This document shows positions 9,901 through 16,157 of a stretch of 41,256 bases of DNA, one piece after another (the first letter of the stretch is position 1; each line of letters opens with the position of its first letter). The notes under the pieces were generated by a model. It saw nothing but the letters and a program-made list of their open reading frames with translations, was not told the DNA's origin and made no database searches. The position numbers and the translations under genes are program-made. Location of the stretch: IMG/VR virus record IMGVR_UViG_3300013128_000009, positions 1 to 41,256 of that record; one strand, written 5' to 3'. The stretch comes from a virus.

Positions 9901-11382
9901 CAGATCAAGGATCTCGAAGCGAAGCAGATCGTCGCGACCGACCTCGATCAGAAGAAGCACTACGAGAACCTGCTCACGCAGGTGTTCGAGCGACACCTCA
10001 CCGAGAAGCCCCCGCTCACGCAGAAGCAGATCGACGTGTTCAACAGGTGCCAGTTCATGGTCGCGAGCGACGCTGCGCAGGTCGGTCTGAACTGGGGCAA
10101 CGCGAGCAAGCTCGGGATGTACGATTCGCTGCACTCGCCGATGCAAGAGTGGCAGCGCATCACACGCGCAGCACGAATGCTCGACGCTGCGATCCCCGAC
10201 GCAGCACGCCCGCTCTTCGCCAAGCTCGACAAGAAGATCCGCGAACTCGAACTCGACGGCGCAGCGAAGCGGCTCAAGGCGACCGGCATGACGGACGCGG
10301 CCATCCAGGCGATGAAGGACCGCGGCGAACTGACGCACGACACGGCATCGCGCGCGGGCTTCATGGAGTACGACGGGCTCGACGCTGCGATGCCTCTTGT
10401 GCAGGAAGCGTGGGACTCGCTCGATCCCACCGAGCGCAACAACGCGATGCAAGCGCTCACGAACTCGAAGAACGCGGCATCTCACAACCCGATCGCTGCG
10501 GCGGAGGCGTACTTCGCGAACCGCGCGCTCGAACGGATCCGCGAACTGCGTCCGCTGATCACGGCGGAACTCAAGCAGCGCGGGCGCGCGCTCCCGCCGC
10601 AGCAAGTCGCGCAGGACGACGGCACCGTCAAGGAGGTGCAGCGCATTCTCAAGCCCGAGGAGATCACGACGAGCGACGTGACGAACGAGATCGTCGAGAA
10701 GCACCTCACCGACTTCGAGAGGATGTTGCTGCGCTCGCGCAAGTACCTCGTGGACGTGAAGCGCTTCACGACGAGCGTGAACATGCCCGTCATGGAGAAG
10801 CAGAAGGATCCCGTCACGGGCAAGACCATGATGGTGCCCACCGACGAGATCGTGCCCGAGGCTCCCGCGAAGGCGGAGCTTTCGCAGATGACCTCGGGAC
10901 GCGCGAAGATGGCCCCGTACGAGTACATGATGGATGTGACTCAGAAGGGTCTGCTCCCGCGCACGAACTACGATCACCTCGCAGTGAGCGCGTCGTCGCT
11001 CGCGTGCTTCTCTTCGACGGCGAGCCCCACTCCGGTGAAGGCGAAGCCGCCGAAGATCCGCGCAGCGGCAGCGCGCCCTGCGATCCCGCCGCCCGGTCCC
11101 CCGGTCGAACCCGCGCCGCTCTCCGAGTGGAAGAAGAAGAAGATCGCCGCGTTCGAGAAGTACATGGAGAAGCGCGAGGCGCAGAAGGCGAAGCTCGCCG
11201 CGCAGAAGGTGAAGTGGGACGCGGCGTACAAGAAGAAGCTCGCGAAGAAGCGCAAGGAGGCGGCGAAGAAGGCCGCGGCTACGCGTGCAGCGAAGAAGGG
11301 CACGCCCGAGAAGATCAAGAAGGGCTTCATGGTGCCGCTGAACACGTTCCTCTTCGGAGCGAGTCGGCGGGGGGAGGCGTGA
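3973..11382 (+). CDS. Giant polyvalent protein: HExxH metallopeptidase-like segment plus SNF2-type helicase
   Basis: About 2469 residues from ATG 3973; an in-frame start at 3844 was rejected because it would lie inside the previous gene. A zinc-peptidase signature HEAAH begins at residue 259, with glutamates at 311 and 315 (EDWAES) as candidate third ligands. A superfamily 2, SNF2-like ATPase follows: Walker A MGTGKT at about 1125, DEAH at 1270, LTGTPITN at about 1298, VGLNW at 2037 and the arginine-finger motif QRITRAAR at 2061-2068. About 480 residues separate the TGTP motif from the second RecA-like lobe (a motif IV-like stretch near 1780), an unusually long insertion carrying a very acidic run near 1645-1660. 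Residues about 2386-2450 are almost all Lys, Ala, Arg and Glu, a probable coiled, nucleic-acid-binding tail. Phage proteins combining SNF2 or strawberry-notch helicases with peptidases are known as polyvalent proteins thought to be injected with the DNA. That role is inferred here. Confidence 0.85.
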   Translation: MAFVVPLRRLGIAPEVLSKAISPGFSRGEVGPRAQHKYVKREFIGFKDGKRLFRYWYADDVARERAEKAATGEEAEHYTIETIHKFYEHLAKNRVKPSEVTEETLRAILGVEEVPVEVRASFLKSYHAPFILKEREAALKKSGGYDPPRYPLQRAHRAFQMIPDAMRLALGDSLRKVVIANRSDPDIMQMYAGDDEDGKPKRRPAGFYDREKGAIFLLADGSSEFGSLDGPGAETTFIEAKGWPRFGSPFTWTEEVVWHEAAHALHDVFIKGNDDQKKVWKDWLELEQVEAVRVSDYAYGPPDNPRAGPFEDWAESIACLISHPKQLAIQCPKRYAFLREHVIPGPSIEEIKATPDEALAWWDAQPTTKAAKLLAASRRHEGGPPNYAEAFHSDKDQFYSLMVDGRSIFMRMGPADKEQEKGWVPIPETIDPETGLPVFDAATALRWKAAEGFKEIYDEHGTPLTNEQALLYLRQNDKDFSDKQPEVEGWDGKFDATDKLSYQIYIALGQSTGTFEEERARVREARSTPREKLVSNAESKLKRAVKAGAKGDETPAEYEERLAGIRDEIETLKSGKGDPAAVNRHKYAPHPLSKEDFERITPTFKFTKVAKAEVQPHVRRVWDRASKKWAAKIGKDPVTGKDAPVLTRTLYEMPNPDGTRTVIPVNSQEPFEVGQIIAVPQTITKLTKRGVKSLEQAWIKYKINADGTLTPQEKRTSYTEVDGKRKRVTSEWPTIKYTSVDAVKLARDCGTNVEKLLERNGRYAAGQITDPMLASLINPSGQRIRNEGDLAELMRKAAKERTSTWITVQGEGSDPENPTFAHVKMTFDGGGNPLLAGEYWNRQLGLSHGDQARTDALLDAEGKIQIESVREVKPRKLDFYVGGPARYRDLKTGHLIYGIISKIDEEKDEDGTPTGKRMFTVSPIKGQGHGFTKRQTISEEKAQQALSSIDVDNIRRTRRNVHPLKSHLLLYADNLRIGADGTLRGATIRVKLPSDGSISWEEVHRLPAMRMDSKGMITVDLKNVNLLRDVFGGFVMDKYVNRLLEAQQRAEKVTVERASRTDVIATTQLIAPDGGVNVNSNEGGLLKGLREFTPDGKRFKLGSHQEEFLRFAARAQGRCMAAHFMGTGKTVSAIAAIQMFKNAKKEDGTPIAGAPKKRVAVVVPLNTAAQWEAAVRYYTDRPVTLIGAPSLPNSQQAYNPDSWPSDAKGEGPEAEAAAEAARKAWLAENPRGWDPERDKDTEIVIIPWQYFQKNERDLRQHGDFDGIIVDEAHGFAKESARSKVLDSWNPNMEMMLLLTGTPITNKLDDLPRYLDLLSNGKSPLGTREEFAERFLVKSAALRANGSKSAALTDLNPNRANELGGILSAYLHVANSEDVKGKTMPAVLLDENQPAHMIGVQERVYRLAMAALNSADVEKLEQLGVLGLDEKSVFRGKDGDKARRKVNIARAFANSPGYKPPNDEKFVTWIQTDEGKVNKKTGEVEIKETKHVLELPSFKRLTAAVADGGFDGKWPNKASVRKGNIHLGEYEAFVFHIGNILGVDYEKKLAGKKVSGALLDQISKGNVNGKKWGTVENVEYGPEGAISRGWMDDGGEHHEIEIEFEGEKITIPSSLRFIRDPKRSAQGVYYHEKDWDFTTKFGTGVEEDEEDESEDEEDDSGPSEDDSAYGPTGGLIVGGVEETLEDHAMEIVAGGDGHITPKEAMKRAKAERAAVLRRREARKKKIAAGVAVEEEGGESGEKKKKGYKPLLLNGKEYDPSIQRSPFRRRERAMFDAVLTTQNAKCDEMERWIKQNTSTKTGGHEDQQFILFGNRVGSSCRTMESKLRAMGYMDVNEALGNEDRGYSNDADKARKPKTGKYFVTYFGKSANLGDRDLNSEIFRKVKDPTGRDTDTSMFVHRCLTGSVGKPPSIDEKTGKAPFVEGWSPTERTRIMQMFAGSGPKGALEAPIRVTKRIVNGEERFMYVYESSMTAGERKQIKDLEAKQIVATDLDQKKHYENLLTQVFERHLTEKPPLTQKQIDVFNRCQFMVASDAAQVGLNWGNASKLGMYDSLHSPMQEWQRITRAARMLDAAIPDAARPLFAKLDKKIRELELDGAAKRLKATGMTDAAIQAMKDRGELTHDTASRAGFMEYDGLDAAMPLVQEAWDSLDPTERNNAMQALTNSKNAASHNPIAAAEAYFANRALERIRELRPLITAELKQRGRALPPQQVAQDDGTVKEVQRILKPEEITTSDVTNEIVEKHLTDFERMLLRSRKYLVDVKRFTTSVNMPVMEKQKDPVTGKTMMVPTDEIVPEAPAKAELSQMTSGRAKMAPYEYMMDVTQKGLLPRTNYDHLAVSASSLACFSSTASPTPVKAKPPKIRAAAARPAIPPPGPPVEPAPLSEWKKKKIAAFEKYMEKREAQKAKLAAQKVKWDAAYKKKLAKKRKEAAKKAAATRAAKKGTPEKIKKGFMVPLNTFLFGASRRGEA

Positions 11383-11383
11383 G

Positions 11384-11668
11384 ATGAAGGCTCTCTACGC
11401 GTTCATGGGCAACGGGCTCACCGACGAGATCATCGAGAAGGGACTCGACCTCGGCTACTTCAAGGATCTGCCGAACGCATCGGCAGCGACGAAGGCACTC
11501 GACTACGTGAGTGACCCGAGCTTCATCGCGACCATCGCGCCGAAGCACACCGAGAAGGAGATCGCGGACCTCAAGCGTGCGGTCTACCGCGCGTGCGTCG
11601 CGCACGGCGTCCCGCTTCCATCACGCTGCGTGATCGAAGCGCGCCTGCTCGACGTGATCGTCCCCTGA
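11384..11668 (+). CDS. Small hypothetical protein
   Basis: Encodes 94 residues from ATG 11384, one base after the stop of the helicase gene and with a strong purine-rich GGGGAGG upstream. The sequence looks globular and helical, with neither signal peptide nor membrane segment. It contains two cysteines (in RACVAHG and SRCVIEA) too far apart to suggest a zinc site. I do not recognise the family. Tight spacing to the genes on both sides places it in the same transcription unit as the giant proteins. Confidence 0.7.
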   Translation: MKALYAFMGNGLTDEIIEKGLDLGYFKDLPNASAATKALDYVSDPSFIATIAPKHTEKEIADLKRAVYRACVAHGVPLPSRCVIEARLLDVIVP

Positions 11669-11670
11669 TC

Positions 11671-11910
11671 ATGACGACGCCTCTCGACTGCCCGCACTGC
11701 GGCAAGCAGTTGTTCCGCGCGAGCAAGGATGGCTCGCGCGTGAAGGCGCGCACGGCCATCCTCGTGCTGCACAAGGCGGGCGACGTAGAGATCAACTGCC
11801 CCGAGTGCCATCGCGGCGTGCTCGTGCCGCTCGTCGCGAGCAGCGCTCCGATCACGCTCCGCAAAGCGGATGCGCCTAAGCTCGTCGTGACTCGCAGACC
11901 CGGCGCTTGA
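11671..11910 (+). CDS. Com-like zinc-ribbon protein
   Basis: Encodes 79 residues. The start ATG 11671 follows the previous stop by two bases; a longer frame beginning at 11593 was rejected because it would overlap that gene deeply. Four cysteines sit in CPHC (residues 7-10) and CPEC, about 30 residues apart, a typical zinc ribbon. The pattern LDCPHCGKQLFRA followed by VEINCPECHRG resembles Com-type proteins of Mu-like phages, which bind RNA to activate mom translation, and also other small phage zinc ribbons. No mom-like gene is visible nearby, so an RNA-binding role is only a possibility. A promoter-like TTGACA overlaps its stop codon. Confidence 0.7.
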   Translation: MTTPLDCPHCGKQLFRASKDGSRVKARTAILVLHKAGDVEINCPECHRGVLVPLVASSAPITLRKADAPKLVVTRRPGA

Positions 11911-11936
11911 CACGGGACGCGTGCGTCGCGCATAAC
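11907..11936 (+). promoter_or_regulatory. Sigma-70-type promoter before the head module
   Basis: A perfect -35 hexamer TTGACA at 11907-11912 is followed after 18 bases by CATAAC at 11931-11936, four of six matches to TATAAT. An alternative -10, TAACAT at 11933, would give a 20-base spacer. It sits in the first real gap after the giant-protein genes and would start transcription near 11943, upstream of the prohead protease. This is the only place in the window where I noticed a consensus -35 in an intergenic position. Confidence 0.5.
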
Positions 11937-11965
11937 ATCCCTCACTGGCCCGCCTAGCAAGGCAC

Positions 11966-11999
11966 GAGGGGCGCGAGACCGAGAAGGTCCGCGCCCCTC
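11966..11999 (+). promoter_or_regulatory. Nested stem-loop upstream of prohead protease
   Basis: GAGGGGCGCG at 11966-11975 pairs perfectly with CGCGCCCCTC at 11990-11999. Inside it GACC (11977-11980) pairs with GGTC (11986-11989) around the loop GAGAA. The stem is followed by TCGCGTTT rather than a clean T run, so it is a weak intrinsic terminator at best. It may be an attenuator or leader structure of the transcript started at the 11907 promoter, or a terminator for the upstream operon. Confidence 0.65.
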
Positions 12000-12017
12000 T
12001 CGCGTTTCGGCACCACG

Positions 12018-12839
12018 ATGGAACTCGGCACGGACATCCTCACGCGACGCGGCGACTTCCGCTTCGAGACTGACTGCGAAGTCTTCTCGAAGTCGGATGG
12101 GTCCGATCACGAGCGTCGCATCGGTGGGATCTGCACGACCGATGATCTCGATCGACAGGCCGAAGTGATCTTGCAGGACGGGCTCGACTTCGCGCCGTTC
12201 CTCAAGAGCGGATGGTTCAACGACAACCACGACCCGAGCACCGACGCGCTCGTCGGCTACCCCACGACCGCGCAGTACCGGCAACTCGGTCTGCGCAAGG
12301 GCTGGTACGTCGAGGGCTACTTGCTCAAGGGCTCGCCGCGCGCCGACGCGATCTGGATGCTCGCGAACGCGTTGCAGAAGACCGACCGTCGTCTCGGCTT
12401 CTCCGTCGAGGGCGCGGTCGCTGCGCGCGACGCTGCGAACCCGCTCACCATCCGCAAGGCAGTCGTGCGCGAGGTCGCGATCACCCGCTGCCCGGTGAAC
12501 GCGAGCACCGCACTGCACGTGCTCGCGAAGTCGCTCTCCGCTGGTGCCGCGGTGCCCGTGCCCACGACGCCCGTGACGGGCGACGGCGCAGGTCGCGTGA
12601 TCGCGCGACGCAGCGTCGAAGCGGACGCGCAGGGCAGCGTGGACCCGCTCAAGAAGAAGCGTCGCAAGAAGAACGGTGCGCCGCTCTCGGAGATGGAATC
12701 TCGACTGGTCGAGAAGGCGGAGCGCGGCGAGCCGATCTCGCGAGGTGAGGCGAGTGCACTACTTCGTGTGCTCGCGCCTGGCCTCTCGCAGAAGCAGGCA
12801 GACGCGATCACCGACTACCACTTCCGCTATCGAGCGTGA
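12018..12839 (+). CDS. Prohead (capsid maturation) serine protease
   Basis: Encodes 273 residues. Its N-terminal 170 residues fit the HK97/U35-like prohead protease fold: an early beta-rich segment, the probable catalytic histidine H71 in NDNHD, and the probable catalytic serine S129 in LGFSVEG, followed by a strand containing VREVAITRCPVN. The C-terminal 100 residues are a charged, lysine-rich extension ending in a helical segment. Such proteases cleave scaffold and the N-termini of capsid and internal proteins inside the prohead. Its place just before the probable scaffold and major capsid genes supports the call. No clear Shine-Dalgarno precedes ATG 12018, and a strong stem-loop lies only 18 bases upstream, so translation may be regulated or weak, as suits an enzyme needed in low copy. 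Confidence 0.85.
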   Translation: MELGTDILTRRGDFRFETDCEVFSKSDGSDHERRIGGICTTDDLDRQAEVILQDGLDFAPFLKSGWFNDNHDPSTDALVGYPTTAQYRQLGLRKGWYVEGYLLKGSPRADAIWMLANALQKTDRRLGFSVEGAVAARDAANPLTIRKAVVREVAITRCPVNASTALHVLAKSLSAGAAVPVPTTPVTGDGAGRVIARRSVEADAQGSVDPLKKKRRKKNGAPLSEMESRLVEKAERGEPISRGEASALLRVLAPGLSQKQADAITDYHFRYRA

Positions 12840-12862
12840 ACGAAGGACGAAGGAGAGATCAG

Positions 12863-13897
12863 ATGAGCAACGCGGCAACGACCCTCGATACCATGCAGGC
12901 ATCGCTCGACGAACTGCTCAAGGCAGCGGATGCGCACGGCACGATGCGCAAGGCGATGGGCGGCGTGGACATCGACACCTACGGGCACACGGACGAGCGT
13001 GGCAAGACCTCGGGCGGCTACGCCGAGGCGAGCGACGCGGGCAAGGGCGTCGATCTCTCCGACGAGGCGATCGTCGGCAAGATGAGCGAGGTCGGCCTCA
13101 ACGCGATGCAGGCGTCCGCGCTGCTCGGCTTCATGAAGCAGAACGGCATGATGGGCCGCGCCGACGGCGAGAGCGGCGGCAACTTCTTCGACCACGAGCG
13201 CCCGTCGCCGACCGGCAAGATGAAGGGCAAGGCGGGCGGCCCGCCGATGCCGCCCTTCAAGGGAGCGGCCGACGACGACATGGACGAGGACGAGGGCGAC
13301 GAGGACGAGGGCGACGAGGACGAGATGCCGCAGGTCGGCAAGCGCGGCATGCGCAAGTCGTTCTCCGACGACTTCTCCGCCGACTCCGACATCGCCGAGA
13401 CGGTGGATGTGTCGCCGTTCCTCGAAGCGGTCACGGCACGCACCGTCGATGCGCTCGACTCGCTCAACAAGTCGATGCGCCGCAGCGAGCGGAAGCAGGG
13501 CGAGGTCAACGCTGCGATGGCAGGCGCGATGTACCAGATGGGCACGCTGCTCAAGTCGCAGTCGCGCGTCATCGACGCGCTCTCGCAGCGTCTCGGGCTC
13601 GTCGAGCGTCAGCCCGCGCCCGCGCGTGGCGCGGTCACGCTCTCCGGCGCGCAGGCGATGCAGAAGTCGCTCTTGGGCGGCGGCGCGGGCAGCACGCTCA
13701 AGAAGAGCGAGATGCTCTCGACGCTCTCCTACATGCGCATCGAGAAGGGCATGAAGGAGATCAACGGCCGCGCGATCGGCGACGTGATCTACGCCTTCGA
13801 GGGCGGTGGGATCATCAACCCTGAGGACGCCTCGACGATCGAGCGCTTCCTCACCACGCATCCGGCCGAAGCGCAGAAGGCCAAGACGTTCGCCTGA
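12863..13897 (+). CDS. Probable capsid scaffolding protein
   Basis: Encodes 344 residues from ATG 12863, chosen because AAGGAG lies at 12850-12855; an in-frame GTG at 12836 overlaps the protease gene. No sequence family is certain. The features are those of a scaffold: predicted helical N-terminus, a low-complexity Gly/Pro/Met-rich middle, a strongly acidic run of DEDEG repeats (residues about 141-155), and a long heptad-like helix around residues 190-255 (DALDSLNKSMRRSERKQGEV and onward). It lies between prohead protease and major capsid protein, the usual scaffold position. It is likely a substrate of the protease. Confidence 0.65.
   Translation: MSNAATTLDTMQASLDELLKAADAHGTMRKAMGGVDIDTYGHTDERGKTSGGYAEASDAGKGVDLSDEAIVGKMSEVGLNAMQASALLGFMKQNGMMGRADGESGGNFFDHERPSPTGKMKGKAGGPPMPPFKGAADDDMDEDEGDEDEGDEDEMPQVGKRGMRKSFSDDFSADSDIAETVDVSPFLEAVTARTVDALDSLNKSMRRSERKQGEVNAAMAGAMYQMGTLLKSQSRVIDALSQRLGLVERQPAPARGAVTLSGAQAMQKSLLGGGAGSTLKKSEMLSTLSYMRIEKGMKEINGRAIGDVIYAFEGGGIINPEDASTIERFLTTHPAEAQKAKTFA
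13283..13324 (+). repeat. 15-bp tandem repeat encoding DEDEG
   Basis: The unit GACGAGGACGAGGGC occurs at 13283-13297 and 13298-13312, followed by 12 bases of a third copy. It encodes the acidic run of the scaffold-like protein and keeps the frame, so length variation by slippage would add or remove five residues without breaking the gene. Confidence 0.9.
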
Positions 13898-13945
13898 TCG
13901 GCGCGCGACGAACAGATCGAGAACACGAGAAGAGGAGACACGAAC

Positions 13946-15361
13946 ATGATGAGCAGCTTCGTCAGCGCGGCCCACTACCGCGACTTCCAGGGAGGCTGGG
14001 GCACGTCCTCGCCCGACGAGATCGCCGAGCTTCGCAAGGCACTCTTCGCGGGCGACAGCGTGAACGACCCCGGCGTGTCGCCCGGTCAGGGCTTCCCGCT
14101 GCGCACCGAGTCGCTCGAAGCGACCCTCAAGAACCTCACCTTCGAGATGGACGAGATCAAGCTCTTCAAGAGCATCCCGAAGGTGCCCGCGTTCAACACC
14201 GTCGAGGAGTACAACCGGCTGCTCTCCTACTCGAACGGCGGCGCGCGCCAGTTCGATCTCGGGTGGATGAGCGAAGGCGATCTCCCCGACGAGCAGGACA
14301 GCACCTATCAGCGCGTCACGGTGCTCATGAAGTTCCTCGGCGTCGTGGGTCGCGTGACCCACGTCGCGAGCGTCATTCGTCCCGCCCACGGCAACGTGGT
14401 CGCGATGGAGACGATGAACAAGACGATGTACATCCTCCAACAGTTGGAGAACGCGCTGTTCTTCGGCGACTCGTCGATCTTGCCGGAGCAGTTCGACGGG
14501 CTCTACACGCTGATCCGTCAGGGTGCGCCCGACAACGAGATCGATCTCCGTGGGCAGCCGCTCACCGAGGATCTCATGAACGACGTGCTGCTCCGCATCC
14601 GCGACAACTTCGGCACCGCGACCGACTTCTACTCGGCGACGGGTCCGTTCGGCGACCTCGCGAAGCAGGTCTACGACCGTCAGCGCTTCGGCATCGCGCC
14701 GCAGCCCGGCGTGCTCGGCGCGACCGTCTCGGCCTTCCAGGGGCAGCACGGGCGCATCAACCTGCACGACTCGATCTTCATCCAGCCCGGCGGCCTCGCC
14801 GTCGTGGCGGGTGTGGGGCTCGTGTCGAAGCGCCCCGGTCTGCCGACGATCAGCGTCGCTCCCGCGGCGGCACCGAGCGCGCTCTCGCAGTTCGCTGCGG
14901 GCGACGCGGGCACGTACATCTACCAAGTCGTCGCAGCGTCGCGCTACGGGCGCAGCGCTCCGGTGACGAGCGCTGCGGTCGCGGTCGTCGCGGGTGACGC
15001 CGTGACGTTCACCGTCACCGACGCGGGCCCCGGCACCTCGTACTACGAGGTCTATCGCACCGCGCCCGGTGGCGCGGCAGGCACGGCGAAGCTCATCACG
15101 AAGATCGCTCGCACGGGCGCGTCGCAGGTCATCACCGACCTCAACGCGGATCTCCCCGGCACCTCGAAGGCGTTCGCGCTCATGCAGAACCAGCGGTCGT
15201 TCTCGTGGTCGCAGCTTCTTCCGATGACGCGCATCCCGCTCGCGACGATCGACACGTCGATCCGCTGGGCGCAGGTGCTCTACGGCGGCGTGAAGGTCTA
15301 CACGCCCGCGAAGAACGTCGTGCTCAAGAACGTCGGTCGCGCCGCGGGCTCGCTGCCCTGA
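13946..15361 (+). CDS. Major capsid protein with Ig/FN3-like insertion
   Basis: Encodes 471 residues; ATG 13946 (a second ATG follows at 13949) with AGGAG upstream. The protein follows protease and scaffold and has the look of HK97-fold phage capsid proteins, with a long helix around NKTMYILQQLENALFFGDSS, a loop rich in FDGL/IDLRG and a conserved helix near MNDVLLRIRDNFG. Residues about 293-415 form a separate beta-rich block (TYIYQVVAASRYGRSAPVTS, YYEVYRT) resembling a fibronectin-III or Ig-like domain, after which capsid-like sequence resumes and ends with KVYTPAKNVVLKNVG. The insertion probably projects from the capsid surface. Two inverted repeats follow the stop, consistent with a separately controlled, abundant message. 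Confidence 0.85.
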   Translation: MMSSFVSAAHYRDFQGGWGTSSPDEIAELRKALFAGDSVNDPGVSPGQGFPLRTESLEATLKNLTFEMDEIKLFKSIPKVPAFNTVEEYNRLLSYSNGGARQFDLGWMSEGDLPDEQDSTYQRVTVLMKFLGVVGRVTHVASVIRPAHGNVVAMETMNKTMYILQQLENALFFGDSSILPEQFDGLYTLIRQGAPDNEIDLRGQPLTEDLMNDVLLRIRDNFGTATDFYSATGPFGDLAKQVYDRQRFGIAPQPGVLGATVSAFQGQHGRINLHDSIFIQPGGLAVVAGVGLVSKRPGLPTISVAPAAAPSALSQFAAGDAGTYIYQVVAASRYGRSAPVTSAAVAVVAGDAVTFTVTDAGPGTSYYEVYRTAPGGAAGTAKLITKIARTGASQVITDLNADLPGTSKAFALMQNQRSFSWSQLLPMTRIPLATIDTSIRWAQVLYGGVKVYTPAKNVVLKNVGRAAGSLP

Positions 15362-15378
15362 CGTGACGACGAGATGAT

Positions 15379-15429
15379 CCTCGCGGAGTGAACGCGCCCA
15401 CCCCCCGCAAGCGCTGACACTCCGCGAGG
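15379..15429 (+). promoter_or_regulatory. 12-bp perfect inverted repeat after capsid gene
   Basis: CCTCGCGGAGTG (15379-15390) pairs with CACTCCGCGAGG (15418-15429) across a 27-base loop. It lies wholly in the gap after the capsid stop. No T run follows, so it may protect or process the capsid mRNA 3' end rather than end transcription. Confidence 0.65.
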
Positions 15430-15447
15430 GTCGCTACACAGCGACCC
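15428..15447 (+). promoter_or_regulatory. Compact 8-bp hairpin before 15465 gene
   Basis: GGGTCGCT (15428-15435) and AGCGACCC (15440-15447) form a perfect stem with loop ACAC. It begins two bases inside the end of the larger inverted repeat, so both can nearly stack. AAGGAG for the next gene starts five bases downstream and stays unpaired. Confidence 0.65.
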
Positions 15448-15464
15448 ACTGCAAGGAGATCGAG

Positions 15465-15710
15465 ATGGCTTCCATCGCACCGACACTGCCCTCGCGCTCG
15501 CGCACCCGCACCGGGCGCATCGTGCGCTACTTCCCCACGGCAGCCGAGGCTGCGGTGGATGGCGCGGGCCCGTACGCCGCGCAGATCAGCGAGGTCAACT
15601 CCAACGGCAGCGCGGACCTGATCCTCGCGAAGCCCGTCTCGGGTGCCGCGGCGAAGGCGAGCGTGAGCAAGGGGAACCTCCCCGGCACGTTCGACTTCTT
15701 CGGGATCTGA
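15465..15710 (+). CDS. Small capsid-proximal protein, possible head decoration
   Basis: Encodes 81 residues from ATG 15465, with AAGGAG at 15453-15458. The stretch RYFPTAAEAAVDGAGPYAAQ followed by alternating polar and hydrophobic residues suggests a small beta-barrel. I recall similar short proteins next to capsid genes in other phages but cannot name a family. Position directly after the major capsid gene, a strong ribosome site and small size make a decoration or head-stabilising role reasonable, though this is inference. Confidence 0.65.
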   Translation: MASIAPTLPSRSRTRTGRIVRYFPTAAEAAVDGAGPYAAQISEVNSNGSADLILAKPVSGAAAKASVSKGNLPGTFDFFGI

Positions 15711-15737
15711 TCAGCGCGCTCGAATCGCGCTACGATG

Positions 15738-15768
15738 CGGGCGAGCGGGCACCTAGCTCGCTCGCCCG
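15738..15768 (+). terminator. Probable intrinsic terminator
   Basis: CGGGCGAGCG (15738-15747) pairs perfectly with CGCTCGCCCG (15759-15768), with an 11-base loop that can close further by wobble pairs. The stem is followed at once by TTTCGTTT, the most T-rich stretch seen after any hairpin here. A -10-like TACGAT lies just before it at 15731-15736, so an attenuator for the next gene is an alternative. Confidence 0.65.
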
Positions 15769-15789
15769 TTTCGTTTCGGAGGATCTCGA

Positions 15790-16149
15790 ATGCGGATCAG
15801 GAACACGACCTACGCCAGCACGCCGATCAACACACGCCTCGGCGTCTTCACGCCCGACGCGCAGGGCATCCTCGACGTGCCCGAGGACGCGGCGAAGCTC
15901 CTCTGCTCGCTCGCGAACTTCGTCTCGCTCGAACGCACGCCGCGCGTGCTCGCGTTCGTGGAACCCTCTCCGCCGCCCGTGGAGCCCGTAGGAACCGCGG
16001 ACACGCTGCCGCCCTCCCACGAGCCGCCCGAGCCGCTGCCGCCCGTCCTGGACGTTCCTGCGGCCCCCGAGGTCGAGTCGAGCCCTGCCGACGACGTTGC
16101 CGTCGTCTCATCGCGCGCCCGCAAGGGACCGCGCCCCAAGTCTTCGTGA
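15790..16149 (+). CDS. Hypothetical protein with proline-rich C-terminus
   Basis: Encodes 119 residues from ATG 15790, with GGAGG at 15778-15782. The first 60 residues look folded and beta-rich (IRNTTYASTPINTRLGVF). From about residue 58 the chain is dominated by Pro, Glu and Val, a flexible extension ending in a basic patch (ARKGPRPKSS). I do not recognise the family. Among head genes it may be a minor virion protein with a flexible tether. Confidence 0.6.
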   Translation: MRIRNTTYASTPINTRLGVFTPDAQGILDVPEDAAKLLCSLANFVSLERTPRVLAFVEPSPPPVEPVGTADTLPPSHEPPEPLPPVLDVPAAPEVESSPADDVAVVSSRARKGPRPKSS

Positions 16150-16157
16150 GGTGAACC

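Noticed and set aside
12836-12862. GTG start for the scaffold-like gene
   Set aside because: It overlaps the protease stop; ATG 12863 has AAGGAG at the proper distance.
13283-13324. Acidic tandem repeat as a regulatory element
   Set aside because: It is in frame in the scaffold-like gene and explained by a DEDEG protein repeat.
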